50,382 nucleotides of DNA from an uncultured Treponema sp. (GTDB lineage: Bacteria > Spirochaetota > Spirochaetia > Treponematales > Treponemataceae): assembly GCA_937877515.1 (NCBI GenBank), contig CALFIX010000061.1:1-50382 (forward strand). Reading direction: 5' to 3'. Position 1 is the stretch's first letter. Each line of letters begins with the position of its first letter. The notes under the pieces were generated by a model. That model saw only the letters and a list, made by a program, of their open reading frames with translations. It made no database searches and was not told the origin of the DNA. This document shows positions 41,748 through 49,654 of this stretch, one piece after another. Position numbers and translations under genes: made by a program.

Positions 41748-42437
41748 TTATTTTTCTATTTCTCTAGTGTTATACAGATTTTTAATCTGTTCCTTGTCGC
41801 CAGTAGAAAGCTCTACAAACTTTTTGATTGCTTCTTCGCAGTCGCCACGGTCAATTTCTGCAACACGGTCAAGTAAGTGCTGGCTCTGAGGCTGAATGTA
41901 CTTTCCGTTTAAGCGGCGTGCAAGTTCTGCAACCTGAGGATGACTTATGCCTGCAGGGCAGCGGCTTGAACAGCATCCGCACATTACGCAGTCAAATGAG
42001 AGTTCTGCACATTTTGCAAAGTCCCCACGCTGTGCATAGGCAATGTACTGCATTGTGTTTAAGTTCTGTGGACAGGCACGAGTACAAGCGTTACAGCCTA
42101 CGCAAGAGTAAATTTCCGGGTAAAGCTGCATCATGACTGCCTGCTCAGGCTTGATTTTGTTTATGTCATAAATCTGTTTTACGAGTGGGAAGAATGGAAG
42201 GGTAGCAATGTACATGTCGTTTTCAACTTTTTTAGAACATGCCAGGCAGGTCTGAAGCTGATTCTGTCCTTTAATCCTGTAAATTGTTGCACAGGCACCG
42301 CAGAATCCGTTACGGCATCCGCAGCCTCTCTTTAACTGGTAACCTGCATATTCCATTGCATTCATGATGGTAAGCTCAGCAGGTACTTCGTACTTTTTTC
42401 CAAAAATGTAAATTGTTGCCATTTCTTTTTCTGCCAT
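41748..42437 (-). CDS. frdB: Fumarate reductase iron-sulfur subunit with two 4Fe-4S motifs
   Basis: 229 residues. N-terminal 2Fe-2S domain: CGCRNGFCGAC and a later TCLAC. C-terminal domain with two regular 4Fe-4S motifs, CVGCNACTRACP and CVMCGCCSSRCP. Quinone-linked FrdB/SdhB proteins use the last site for a 3Fe-4S cluster. Having two complete 4Fe-4S motifs, with no membrane-anchor gene nearby, points to a non-quinone electron donor. Start at ATG 42437, after TTAAGGAGATTTGTC; an upstream extension through a hairpin is not credible. Confidence 0.88.
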   Translation of the reverse strand: MAEKEMATIYIFGKKYEVPAELTIMNAMEYAGYQLKRGCGCRNGFCGACATIYRIKGQNQLQTCLACSKKVENDMYIATLPFFPLVKQIYDINKIKPEQAVMMQLYPEIYSCVGCNACTRACPQNLNTMQYIAYAQRGDFAKCAELSFDCVMCGCCSSRCPAGISHPQVAELARRLNGKYIQPQSQHLLDRVAEIDRGDCEEAIKKFVELSTGDKEQIKNLYNTREIEK

Positions 42438-42454
42438 GACAAATCTCCTTAATA

Positions 42455-42470
42455 GTGGCACGGATGCCAC
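42455..42470 (-). other. Hairpin upstream of the frdB ribosome-binding site
   Basis: Perfect six-base stem GTGGCA (42455-42460) / TGCCAC (42465-42470) with a four-base loop. It ends about five bases before TTAAGGAG. The layout matches that upstream of frdA. Confidence 0.65.
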
Positions 42471-42510
42471 TTTGTTCTTTACTTATAACAGTGTGCGTGT
42501 CTGCACATAC

Positions 42511-42586
42511 GCGGGATTGCAGGGGCGGCTTGCCGTTCCTGCGTAAGCAGGAATGGAGCGAAGCGGAAACCCCGAAAAGCCCGTAT
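42511..42586 (-). repeat. Dispersed intergenic repeat, copy B
   Basis: Read on the minus strand: TTACGGG-like left arm, GGGGTTTCCGCTTCGCTCC, central hairpin TTCCTGC/GCAGGAA (plus-strand 42536-42542 and 42547-42553), right arm GCCGCCCCTGCA. The arms match copies A and C; the central stem differs. Located in the flxA-frdB gap. Confidence 0.7.
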
Positions 42587-42593
42587 TCAAAGT

Positions 42594-42640
42594 GAACTTT
42601 ATCTTTGGCTCAAAAATTATTTTGCAGTACGATAAAGTTC
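42594..42640. repeat. Long-loop inverted repeat in the flxA-frdB gap
   Basis: Perfect ten-base arms GAACTTTATC (42594-42603) and GATAAAGTTC (42631-42640), loop of 27 bases, next to repeat copy B. Purpose unknown. Confidence 0.6.
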
Positions 42641-42658
42641 CGTCCAAAACAAAAAAAA

Positions 42659-43489
42659 TTAATATTCAGGTGGAAGTTCACCTAACTGGTCAAAACTGAA
42701 AACAGGTCCGTCTTTACATACAAACTTGTTTCCTATGTTGCAGCGACCGCATTTTCCGATTCCACATTTCATGCGCATTTCCATTGTGGTAAATACCTGG
42801 CTGTCCTTAAAGCCAAGCTTTTTTAATGCGTCGAGTGAAAGGTGGATTAAGATTGGAGGTCCGCACATGATTACTGTCATGCCTGGGTCCGGGTTTAATT
42901 CCGTTACATAAGGAGGTACAAATCCTACGTGTCCGTCCCAGCCTTCTTCCGCACGGTCGATTGTAAGGTCAATCGAGCAGTTTGGCTGCTTCATCCATAC
43001 GTTCTGCATTTCTTCAAGCCGTACAAGGTCTGCCTTGCTTCGGCTTCCGTAGATAACCTGAATTTTTCCGTAGTTTGCGCGGTTGTCCATCATGTAGTTT
43101 ACAACAGAGTGAACCGGAGCGATTCCGATACCGCCTGCAATTACCAGGATGTCTTTTCCTTTAAGGGCTCCTTCTACCGGGAATCCGTTTCCGATTGGAC
43201 CTCTAAGACAAATTTCCTGTCCTACTTCTGCTGAGTGGAGCCATTCTGTTACGCAGCCGCATTTTTTTATGGAAAACTCCATGTGTGTTTCCAGTGTCGG
43301 GCTTGATGTAATGGAAATCATGCTCTCTCCGACGCCAGGAACGATGAGCATAGCACACTGACCTGGAATGTGGTTAAAGAGTTTTTTTCCGTCAAGACCA
43401 ACTACGCTAAAGGTTTTTACATCAGGAGTTTCTTGTTTAATGTCTATAATTTTTCCTACATAAGGAATGAATGATTCGTTTGTTTCCAT
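42659..43489 (-). CDS. flxA: FlxA-like FAD/NAD(P)-binding oxidoreductase subunit
   Basis: 276 residues of the ferredoxin-NADP reductase/PyrK/AsrB type. FAD-binding beta-barrel (PGQCAMLIVPG), nucleotide-binding domain (ILVIAGGIGIAPVHSVVNYM; VIYGSR; VIMCGPP) and a C-terminal 2Fe-2S Cys cluster (CGIGKCGRCNIGNKFVCKDGP). In the known Desulfovibrio Flx-Hdr complex this subunit takes electrons from NADH. The gene order with flxB, flxC, mvhD and hdrABC makes FlxA the best reading; AsrB of sulfite reductase is less likely because no asrC is present. Confidence 0.87.
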   Translation of the reverse strand: METNESFIPYVGKIIDIKQETPDVKTFSVVGLDGKKLFNHIPGQCAMLIVPGVGESMISITSSPTLETHMEFSIKKCGCVTEWLHSAEVGQEICLRGPIGNGFPVEGALKGKDILVIAGGIGIAPVHSVVNYMMDNRANYGKIQVIYGSRSKADLVRLEEMQNVWMKQPNCSIDLTIDRAEEGWDGHVGFVPPYVTELNPDPGMTVIMCGPPILIHLSLDALKKLGFKDSQVFTTMEMRMKCGIGKCGRCNIGNKFVCKDGPVFSFDQLGELPPEY

Positions 43490-43501
43490 ACGCTTTTCCG
43501 A

Positions 43502-44551
43502 TTAGATGTCATCGGCCTCCTGTACCGCTTTTATTACCTTTACCACGTTCATGTTAACGGGGCAACTTTCTAAGCATCGTCCGCATCCTACGCACTGGAA
43601 GAGGTCTTCGTGTGCCATGGGGTAGTAGACAAGCTTGTGCATGAAACGCTGCCGGCTTCTTTCTTTCTGAGTGTGGCGAGGGTTTTCTGCCGCCATCTGT
43701 GTAAAGTCGTTGTACATGCAGCTGTCCCAGCATCTAACCTGGCGTACACCTTTACCTGTCTTAAAGTCGCGTACGTCAAAGCACATACAGGTCGGACAAA
43801 CGTAAGTACATGTTCCGCAGCCTACGCAAGGCTCTGCTACCTTTTCCCAGATTTTTGAGTTAAAGATTTTAAGCATGTCTTTACCCTGGAACTTTGAAAG
43901 GTCCAGGTTTGCAAATGGAAGAGATTCTACTTTTTCCCTGATAGACTTCTTTTCAGATTCTACAGATTTTTCATCTTCGTCTTTAAGAAGTGCTTTTGCT
44001 TTTTCTATAAAGGCTTTTCCTTTTTCTGTATTTGCTTCAAAGTAGTACTTTCCGTCTGAAAGCCAGGAAGAAACGTCTCCCTTGCTTCCGTTTTTGTCTT
44101 CGCTAAGGCTTGCGTCTATTTTGTATGTTGAGCAGAAACAAGTGCGGCTAGGATTAGAGCAGGCGAGGGTAATAACTGTTCCGTGGTCGCGTCTGTTTTT
44201 GTAGTAAGAGTCCACCGGTGTCATGTGTAGATATACATTATCTATTACGGTCATGCCGACTGCATCACATGCTCTGACTCCGAAAATTACAAAGTCTTCT
44301 ACTTCTTTACGAGGGTCTTCTACTTTGATTTCCTTTCCGTTTACTTCATAGCTTACCATGTGCTCTGTTTTTGGAAAGAAGAAATCTTTTGCACTGCGAA
44401 CAGTTTTTAAGTTTTTAGATAAGGTAACTCCTTCGCTCCATCTTGTAAACTCTGCTTTGTTGTTTTCTTTGTCTACAGGAAGATAAAGTGGTTCCTTGCT
44501 TCCGATAAGGGCAAAAAGGTCGTTAATTTTGTCTTCTGCAATACTAAGCAT
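43502..44551 (-). CDS. flxB: FlxB-like iron-sulfur electron-transfer subunit
   Basis: 349 residues, related to AsrA and F420-hydrogenase beta-type subunits. N-terminal domain with FVIFGVRACDAVGMTVID and a Cys pair (CFCS), and a C-terminal dicluster domain with CVGCGTCTYVCPTCMC and CVGCGRCLESCP. It would carry electrons from FlxA toward the Hdr part. The start (ATG 44551, AAGGAGG upstream) overlaps the flxC stop by eight bases. A Lys/Glu-rich insertion occurs around residues 185-210. Confidence 0.85.
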   Translation of the reverse strand: MLSIAEDKINDLFALIGSKEPLYLPVDKENNKAEFTRWSEGVTLSKNLKTVRSAKDFFFPKTEHMVSYEVNGKEIKVEDPRKEVEDFVIFGVRACDAVGMTVIDNVYLHMTPVDSYYKNRRDHGTVITLACSNPSRTCFCSTYKIDASLSEDKNGSKGDVSSWLSDGKYYFEANTEKGKAFIEKAKALLKDEDEKSVESEKKSIREKVESLPFANLDLSKFQGKDMLKIFNSKIWEKVAEPCVGCGTCTYVCPTCMCFDVRDFKTGKGVRQVRCWDSCMYNDFTQMAAENPRHTQKERSRQRFMHKLVYYPMAHEDLFQCVGCGRCLESCPVNMNVVKVIKAVQEADDI

Positions 44552-45515
44552 CTTCTACCTCCTTGCTTCTTTCCCATACGATTGTAGTTTCCGGGTCGCT
44601 GTCCGGATTAAATGTGAGCATAGGAGGCTTTGTTTCCATGTCACTTCCTGCCTGATACTCTCCGTAAATTTCGTTAATGTCTTTGATGTACTTGCGGTTT
44701 AGAAGGTAAAGAGGAATCTGCTCCGGGCAAACTCTGGAACATTCACCACAGTCTGTACAGCGACCTGCAACGTGCCATGCGCGGATTATGTGGAAGAGGC
44801 TTTCTTCAAAACTTGTCTCTGCAACTTTTTGTGTTGTGTAGAGGGCGTTGTTATCGAATACGCATTTTTCACAGGTACATGCCGGGCATACGTTACGGCA
44901 GGCGTTACAGCGGATACAGCGGGAAAATTCGTTTTTCCAGAATGCATCTTTTTCGCGGGAAGTCATCTTTTCGTATTTTTCTACAACGTCTAGGCGGTGG
45001 TTTTCGCCGTAGTTTGTGTTTTCGTCTACGCCTAAAAGTTCATCGCAGGAAACGTGTGGCTTACCTGCACAGCTTTCGCAGATGTCGCATCCGTCTAAAG
45101 TGTCCTGGCAGGGAATACCGATTGCGTACACATCGCTTCGTGTAATGCGGTTTTCCTTTAAGAGTTCTGTAAAACTGTATGAGTCACCTGGCTTTAAGAA
45201 CACAAGCACTACTTCCTGAGGAATAGGCTTATCTTCTGCGTTTGGATCACGCTGTTTAGCCATTGTGTTATTCATACGGGTTGTGCTTTTCTTTACTTCT
45301 ATTTCGCGGGTAATTCCCACAAGATATTTAGAAAGATTTGCAGCACAGTTTTTGTCGTAGATAAAATCTTTGTCTAATTCTTCTGCTGTAGTAAATGTGC
45401 CTGGAGTTATGTCGTCTTCAAAGAGACCTTTTTTCCAGCCTACAACCTTTTGAACTTTTCCTTCAGAAAGCAATTCTTTTGCCCTCTGAATCATTTTTTC
45501 ACTTAAGCCTTGCAT
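44544..45515 (-). CDS. flxC: FlxC-like iron-sulfur electron-transfer subunit
   Basis: About 323 residues. N-terminal half like the coenzyme-F420 hydrogenase beta/FlxB-FlxC family (AIGIPCQDTLDGCDICESC), then two 4Fe-4S motifs, CIRCNACRNVCPACTCEKC and CTDCGECSRVCP. It is homologous in layout to the next gene, so flxB and flxC are probably old duplicates. Start at ATG 45515, with GGAGG seven bases upstream. It overlaps the mvhD-like gene by 13 bases, suggesting coupled translation for fixed stoichiometry. Confidence 0.83.
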   Translation of the reverse strand: MQGLSEKMIQRAKELLSEGKVQKVVGWKKGLFEDDITPGTFTTAEELDKDFIYDKNCAANLSKYLVGITREIEVKKSTTRMNNTMAKQRDPNAEDKPIPQEVVLVFLKPGDSYSFTELLKENRITRSDVYAIGIPCQDTLDGCDICESCAGKPHVSCDELLGVDENTNYGENHRLDVVEKYEKMTSREKDAFWKNEFSRCIRCNACRNVCPACTCEKCVFDNNALYTTQKVAETSFEESLFHIIRAWHVAGRCTDCGECSRVCPEQIPLYLLNRKYIKDINEIYGEYQAGSDMETKPPMLTFNPDSDPETTIVWERSKEVEDA

Positions 45516-45958
45516 CTGACGTCCTCCAGTCTCTTGCATTCACCAAGAGCGGTAATCTGAGAAACAAAGTCGTTCATAATGCCGGCAAAACGTACGCCTT
45601 CTGCAGCAGAACACCATTCAACTCTTGTGCGTCCTTTTTCTATTCCCAGGAACTCTAATTGACTGAATAAAAGTGTCATTCTTCGGCGTGCAAAGTAGTT
45701 GCCCGTAGAGTAGTGACAGTCTCCTGGGTGGCATCCGCAGAGAATTACTCCGTCGGCACCCTTTTGGAATGCCCTTAAGATAAAGAGCGGATTTAAGCGG
45801 CATGAACACGGAATGCGGATAATTTTTACGTTAGCAGGGTACTCTAAGCGGTTGTTACCAGCAAGGTCTGCACCTGCATAGGAACACCAATTGCAGCAGA
45901 ATGCTACAATCTTTGGTACCCAAGTTTTATTTTCTGTTGTCTTTACTTCTTCACTCAT
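45503..45958 (-). CDS. flxD: MvhD/FlxD-type 2Fe-2S electron adaptor
   Basis: 151 residues matching MvhD (FlpD): FCCNWCSYAGAD, RIPCSCRLNPLFILRAFQKGADGVILCGCHPGDCHY with the Cys residues of the 2Fe-2S cluster, and VEWCSAAEGVRFA. In methanogens MvhD links the hydrogenase to HdrA; here it would link FlxABC to HdrA. It lies 12 bases after hdrA with little Shine-Dalgarno sequence, so it is likely translated by coupling. Confidence 0.92.
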   Translation of the reverse strand: MSEEVKTTENKTWVPKIVAFCCNWCSYAGADLAGNNRLEYPANVKIIRIPCSCRLNPLFILRAFQKGADGVILCGCHPGDCHYSTGNYFARRRMTLLFSQLEFLGIEKGRTRVEWCSAAEGVRFAGIMNDFVSQITALGECKRLEDVRCKA

Positions 45959-45970
45959 AAGCTTTTAGCG

Positions 45971-47986
45971 TTAGTCAAGAACGCTGTCTACCTCCGCTAA
46001 GATTTGTTTGTTGCTAAATCCAAAGAGATCCATAGCACCACTCGGACAGGCTACAGTACATGCTCCGCAACCATGGCACATTGCACTGTTAACCTGTGAA
46101 ACGTGGCGTGTGATTGTAGTGCGGTTAGGTCCGCGGAAGTCTTTGTCTACATAACTGATTGCTCCGTAAGGGCAGACGTTTACACACTGTCCGCAGCCGT
46201 TACACATGTTTTCGTTTGGATGAGCAGTGCACGGGTCGTTCTTAAGCTTGTCTTTTACTAAAAGACAAATTGCCTTTGCAGCCGCTCCAGAAGACTGTGC
46301 TACAGTTTCCGGAATGTCTTTTGGTCCCTGGCAGCAACCTGCAAGGAATATGCCTGCTGTCGGACTTTCTACAGGACGAAGCTTTGCGTGTGCTTCTAAG
46401 AAGAAGTCGTTGTTGTCCATGGAAGTTGTAAGCATTGTTGCAAGAGGACGGGCAGACTTATCTGCTTCAATACTTGCAGCTAAGACAACCATGTCTGCCT
46501 TTATATGAAGCTGGCGGTCTAAAATTAAATCGCTTCCCTGAACATCTAATGTTCCGTCAGAAAGTGGAGTTACTTTTCCAACCTGACCTTTAATGTAGTG
46601 AACTCCATACTGCTCAACGGCACGGCGGTAGAACTCGTCAAAGTTTTTGCCAGGAGTACGGACGTCAATGTAGAAAACGTAACAGTCTGTGTCCGGGTAG
46701 TGGTCGCGGGTAAGAATAGCGTGCTTTGCAGTGTACATACAGCAAATCTTTGAGCAGTATTCATGGCCTCTCGTTGCATCTGCTGAACAGCGGCTTCCCA
46801 CACACTGAACAAATACTATGGTCTTTGGTTCCTTTCCGTCAGAAGGACGTAAGAGGTGACCATTTGTAGGACCTGAGGCATTGCACAAGCGTTCAAACTC
46901 TAACGAAGAAACAACGTCTGGACTCTGGCTGTATGCGTATTCGTCAAACTTTGTAAGTTCAATTGGGTTATAACCTGTTGCAACAATAATTGCGCCGTAT
47001 TTTTCTGTGATAATCTGTTCTTTTTGTGTAAAGTCAATTGCGTTTACACCACAAACTTTAGAACACATTCCACAAACATTATCTTTACCTTTAGCAAGGG
47101 CTGACATGTGCAAACAGTAAGTTGCGTTAATGTTTGCAACTTTTGGAACTGCCTGTGCAAAAGGAATGTCTATTGCCTTTCTGTTGTTCAAATTTAAGTT
47201 AAAAGCGTTAGGCACCTTTTTCATCGGGCACTTTTCTATACATGCACCGCAGCCCGTACACTTTGTTTCGTCTACGTAGCGCGGGTGACGTTTAATGTCA
47301 ATTTCAAAGTTTCCAATGTAACCACGAACTCCGCAAACTTCGCTGTAAGACAAAATTCGAATGTTTGGATTCTGGCTTACTTCTGTCATCTTTGGAGTAA
47401 CAATACAAGATGCACAGTCAAGGGTAGGGAAGGTCTTGTCTAACTTTGCCATCTTTCCGCCAACAGTGTAGTCTTTTTCTACAATGTCTACCGGGAAGCC
47501 TGCATCTGCAATGTCCAGGGCTGCTGTAATACCTGCAATACCACCACCGATAACTAAAGCACGCTTTGTAACCTGAGTTTCGCCAGGTGTTAAAGGAGTG
47601 TCTAAGATTGTCTTTGCAATAGCAGCCTTTCCTAAGGCAATTGCCTTTTCGGTTGCCTTTTCCATGTCTTTTAAGACCCAGGAGTCCTGTTCACGGATAT
47701 TTGCAACTTCTACCTTAAACGGGTTTAATCCTGCACGTTCTGCACAGCCACGGAATGTCTTTTCGTGCATACGTGGAGAACAAGAACACAAGACAACGCC
47801 AGTTAACTTGTCGTCTTTTATGTGATCTTCTATCATCTTCTGGCCGGCAGAAGAACACATGTAGGTGTAGTGAGTGGAATAGACAACGCCGTCTACTTTT
47901 CCAAGCTCTTCTGCAACCTTTGCTACGTCTACCGTACCTGCTATGTTAGTGCCGCAGTGGCACACAAATACACCAATTCGTTCCAT
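45971..47986 (-). CDS. hdrA: HdrA, bifurcating flavoprotein of a heterodisulfide-reductase-type complex
   Basis: 671 residues, full-length HdrA. N-terminal domain (VFVCHCGTNIAG), thioredoxin-reductase-like FAD domain (ALVIGGGIAGITAALDIADAG), LDCASCIVTPKM, an inserted ferredoxin motif CTGCGACIEKCP, CGMCSKVCG, and two C-terminal 4Fe-4S motifs (CNGCGQCVNVCP; CHGCGACTVACP). In characterised complexes the HdrA flavin splits electron pairs, one electron going to ferredoxin and one to HdrBC. No hydrogenase genes are next to it; the Flx genes replace them. Confidence 0.94.
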   Translation of the reverse strand: MERIGVFVCHCGTNIAGTVDVAKVAEELGKVDGVVYSTHYTYMCSSAGQKMIEDHIKDDKLTGVVLCSCSPRMHEKTFRGCAERAGLNPFKVEVANIREQDSWVLKDMEKATEKAIALGKAAIAKTILDTPLTPGETQVTKRALVIGGGIAGITAALDIADAGFPVDIVEKDYTVGGKMAKLDKTFPTLDCASCIVTPKMTEVSQNPNIRILSYSEVCGVRGYIGNFEIDIKRHPRYVDETKCTGCGACIEKCPMKKVPNAFNLNLNNRKAIDIPFAQAVPKVANINATYCLHMSALAKGKDNVCGMCSKVCGVNAIDFTQKEQIITEKYGAIIVATGYNPIELTKFDEYAYSQSPDVVSSLEFERLCNASGPTNGHLLRPSDGKEPKTIVFVQCVGSRCSADATRGHEYCSKICCMYTAKHAILTRDHYPDTDCYVFYIDVRTPGKNFDEFYRRAVEQYGVHYIKGQVGKVTPLSDGTLDVQGSDLILDRQLHIKADMVVLAASIEADKSARPLATMLTTSMDNNDFFLEAHAKLRPVESPTAGIFLAGCCQGPKDIPETVAQSSGAAAKAICLLVKDKLKNDPCTAHPNENMCNGCGQCVNVCPYGAISYVDKDFRGPNRTTITRHVSQVNSAMCHGCGACTVACPSGAMDLFGFSNKQILAEVDSVLD

Positions 47987-48001
47987 ATTATGCCACGTCT
48001 C

Positions 48002-48397
48002 CTATTTTTTATACTTGCGGAATGCACTTACGATAGCCTGCTGTGGCATATCATCGTCCAAAAACTCTGTAACCTTTTCTGCAGGAAGGTGAAGGTTTCC
48101 CCTCTGTCTTTCTACAGCAACACGTACCGCTTCTATAATCTTTGCAGGTTCAACCTGACGCGGGCAGCGTTCAAGACAGGCAAAACAGGAAAGACACTTG
48201 TAAATGGAATTGGTTTTCATAAGCGGCTCAAGTTCGCCATTTTCCACCATCTGCACAAATTCGTGAGGGTGATACTCCATTTCGTCATAGTTTGGGCAGC
48301 TTGCAGAACATTTACCACATACCATGCACTTTTTAGGGTTCACACCGCTAATGCTTAAGATTTGTTTTTTCAGTTCTTCAATCTCTGTTGGTAACAT
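48002..48397 (-). CDS. hdrC: HdrC iron-sulfur subunit
   Basis: 131 residues with two 4Fe-4S motifs, CMVCGKCSASCPNY and CLSCFACLERCPRQ. HdrC carries electrons from HdrA to the HdrB active site. The ATG directly abuts the hdrB stop codon, and GAGGAGG inside the hdrB end serves as its ribosome-binding site. Confidence 0.92.
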   Translation of the reverse strand: MLPTEIEELKKQILSISGVNPKKCMVCGKCSASCPNYDEMEYHPHEFVQMVENGELEPLMKTNSIYKCLSCFACLERCPRQVEPAKIIEAVRVAVERQRGNLHLPAEKVTEFLDDDMPQQAIVSAFRKYKK

Positions 48398-49216
48398 TTA
48401 CGCAACCTCCTCTTTTGAAGGTTTTAATCCCAAAGCCTCAGCCAAAAGCTCTGTAAAGTACACGACGTCAAGACCGTCAGACCCCTTATTTTTGTTAAGG
48501 TTATAACGGCAAAGAGGGCAGCTTGTAACTAAAAAGTCTGCTCCCATATCTTTTGCGTTTGTAATGATTTTTTTAGCCCGCTTTTCTGGAATAGAAGCGT
48601 CCTCTAAAGCTGTATAAGCTCCGCAGCACTCATTTCTTTCTGCATAAATTACAGGAGTTGCTCCAAGGGCTTTAATAAAGTCTTCAATGATCTGCGGATT
48701 TTCAGGGTCGTCAAACTCTAAAACTTTTCCTGGACGAAGTAAAAGGCATCCGTAGTAAGCACCGATTTTCTTACCCTTAAGAGGATTTTTAACGCTAGCC
48801 TTAACGTTGTCCCAACCGACTACATCACGTAAGATTTCTAAGTAATGTAAAACCTTAGCCTCTCCGTGGTATTCAATTTTGTCCTGTGAAAGATAGTTGT
48901 TAACTTTCAGACAAACATTTTCGTCTGTCTGCATGTCATGATTTACCTGCTTAATAACGTTGTAGCAGGCAGAACAAAGAGTAACAAGCTCCTTACCTTC
49001 CTTCTGTGCATCTGCTAAAGCACGGACAGAAGAAAGCTTTGTGGCAATCTCATCTTTTGCAAGAGGGTATTCCCCGCCGCAGCACTGCCATTCAGGAATC
49101 TCGTCTAATGTAAATCCAAGCACTTCCGCAGACTTTCTAGCCCATTCGTCAAGGTCTAAAGCCTTGTTCTTGAGCGTACAGCCCGGGAAGTAAGCGTAGT
49201 GTCTGGTATTCTCCAT
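48398..49216 (-). CDS. hdrB: HdrB catalytic subunit with two CCG domains
   Basis: 272 residues. Two complete CCG domains: PGC/WQCCGGE/LCSACYN and GCLLL/NECCGAY/SCPLCRYN. In methanogen HdrB these bind two non-cubane 4Fe-4S clusters that split the CoM-S-S-CoB disulfide. Bacteria lack that substrate. Here HdrB may reduce another disulfide or hand electrons to FrdB. In methanogen TfrB, CCG domains are fused to an FrdB-like part, a precedent for such pairing. First gene of the cluster after fumC. Confidence 0.92.
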   Translation of the reverse strand: MENTRHYAYFPGCTLKNKALDLDEWARKSAEVLGFTLDEIPEWQCCGGEYPLAKDEIATKLSSVRALADAQKEGKELVTLCSACYNVIKQVNHDMQTDENVCLKVNNYLSQDKIEYHGEAKVLHYLEILRDVVGWDNVKASVKNPLKGKKIGAYYGCLLLRPGKVLEFDDPENPQIIEDFIKALGATPVIYAERNECCGAYTALEDASIPEKRAKKIITNAKDMGADFLVTSCPLCRYNLNKNKGSDGLDVVYFTELLAEALGLKPSKEEVA

Positions 49217-49225
49217 AACCTACTT

Positions 49226-49256
49226 CCTTATATAAAAATCTGCCTTTGTATAAGGC
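49226..49256 (-). promoter_or_regulatory. Leader structure before hdrB with two alternative hairpins
   Basis: The arm CCTTATA/TATAAGG (plus-strand 49226-49232 and 49249-49255) would tie up part of the AAGG of the hdrB ribosome-binding site. An alternative local stem GCCTT/AAGGC (49242-49246 and 49252-49256) uses one of the same arms. I could not assign a convincing promoter here. Confidence 0.35.
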
Positions 49257-49654
49257 ATATAAAGTTCAAAGTAGTTCCCCACAGCCACGAGGGGTTTTAT
49301 AAATGTTATCTAACAGTCATGTATCGCAATGCACCCCGCGGGTCCCTGCGAATTTTTTTCGTGCAGGAACTTCGGCTCCGTGCATTTTTAATGCATTCAC
49401 TAAACTGTTTATTTCTAAACTTCTTTTTTTAGAAGATTAGAAGTCTTTTTGTACGGCAGCTTTGTTTACTGCGTTTTGTTTCTTCTGTTAAACAAAAGTG
49501 CCATTTTTATTACGCCCTTCCGGGGTTCCGCTTTCGCTCCATTCTTTCGTTCTGGTGGTTTCGACAAGCTCAACCACCGCCACTACAGAACGCTTCGCGC
49601 CCCTGCACGGCGGCCTCATGCTTTGCTTTTTACCATGAGCGAGTTATGCCGCCC
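49257..49654. other. Non-coding gap between fumC and hdrB
   Basis: No supported gene. It holds repeat copy C (49507-49623), a second GC-rich structure at about 49332-49389 (outer arms ATGCAC/GTGCAT, inner CCTGC/GCAGG) that may be a worn relative of the repeat, and an inverted repeat TTTTGTTT/AAACAAAA at about 49474-49497 that could help end fumC transcription. Confidence 0.55.
49507..49623 (+). repeat. Dispersed intergenic repeat, copy C
   Basis: Left arm TTATTACGCCCTTCC and GGGGTTCCGCTTTCGCTCC; central nested hairpin CGTTCTG/CAGAACG (49548-49554, 49586-49592) enclosing GTGGTT/AACCAC (49555-49560, 49572-49577); right arm GCCCCTGCACGGCGGC and CTCATGC. Longest of the three copies. The inner hairpin GGTTTCGACAAGCTCAACC resembles REP-like hairpins that I recall from unrelated genomes. 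Confidence 0.75.

Noticed and set aside
42659..45515. Anaerobic sulfite reductase (AsrA/AsrB) reading of the flxA/flxB genes
   Set aside because: No asrC or siroheme reductase gene is present, and the genes are linked to mvhD and hdrABC, which fits Flx.
45971..49216. Methanogen-type heterodisulfide reductase acting on CoM-CoB disulfide
   Set aside because: All neighbours are bacterial; such organisms lack these coenzymes. The Hdr name describes homology only.
49217..49300. Sigma-70 promoter for hdrB
   Set aside because: TTGAAC is present but no -10 box occurs at a permitted distance.
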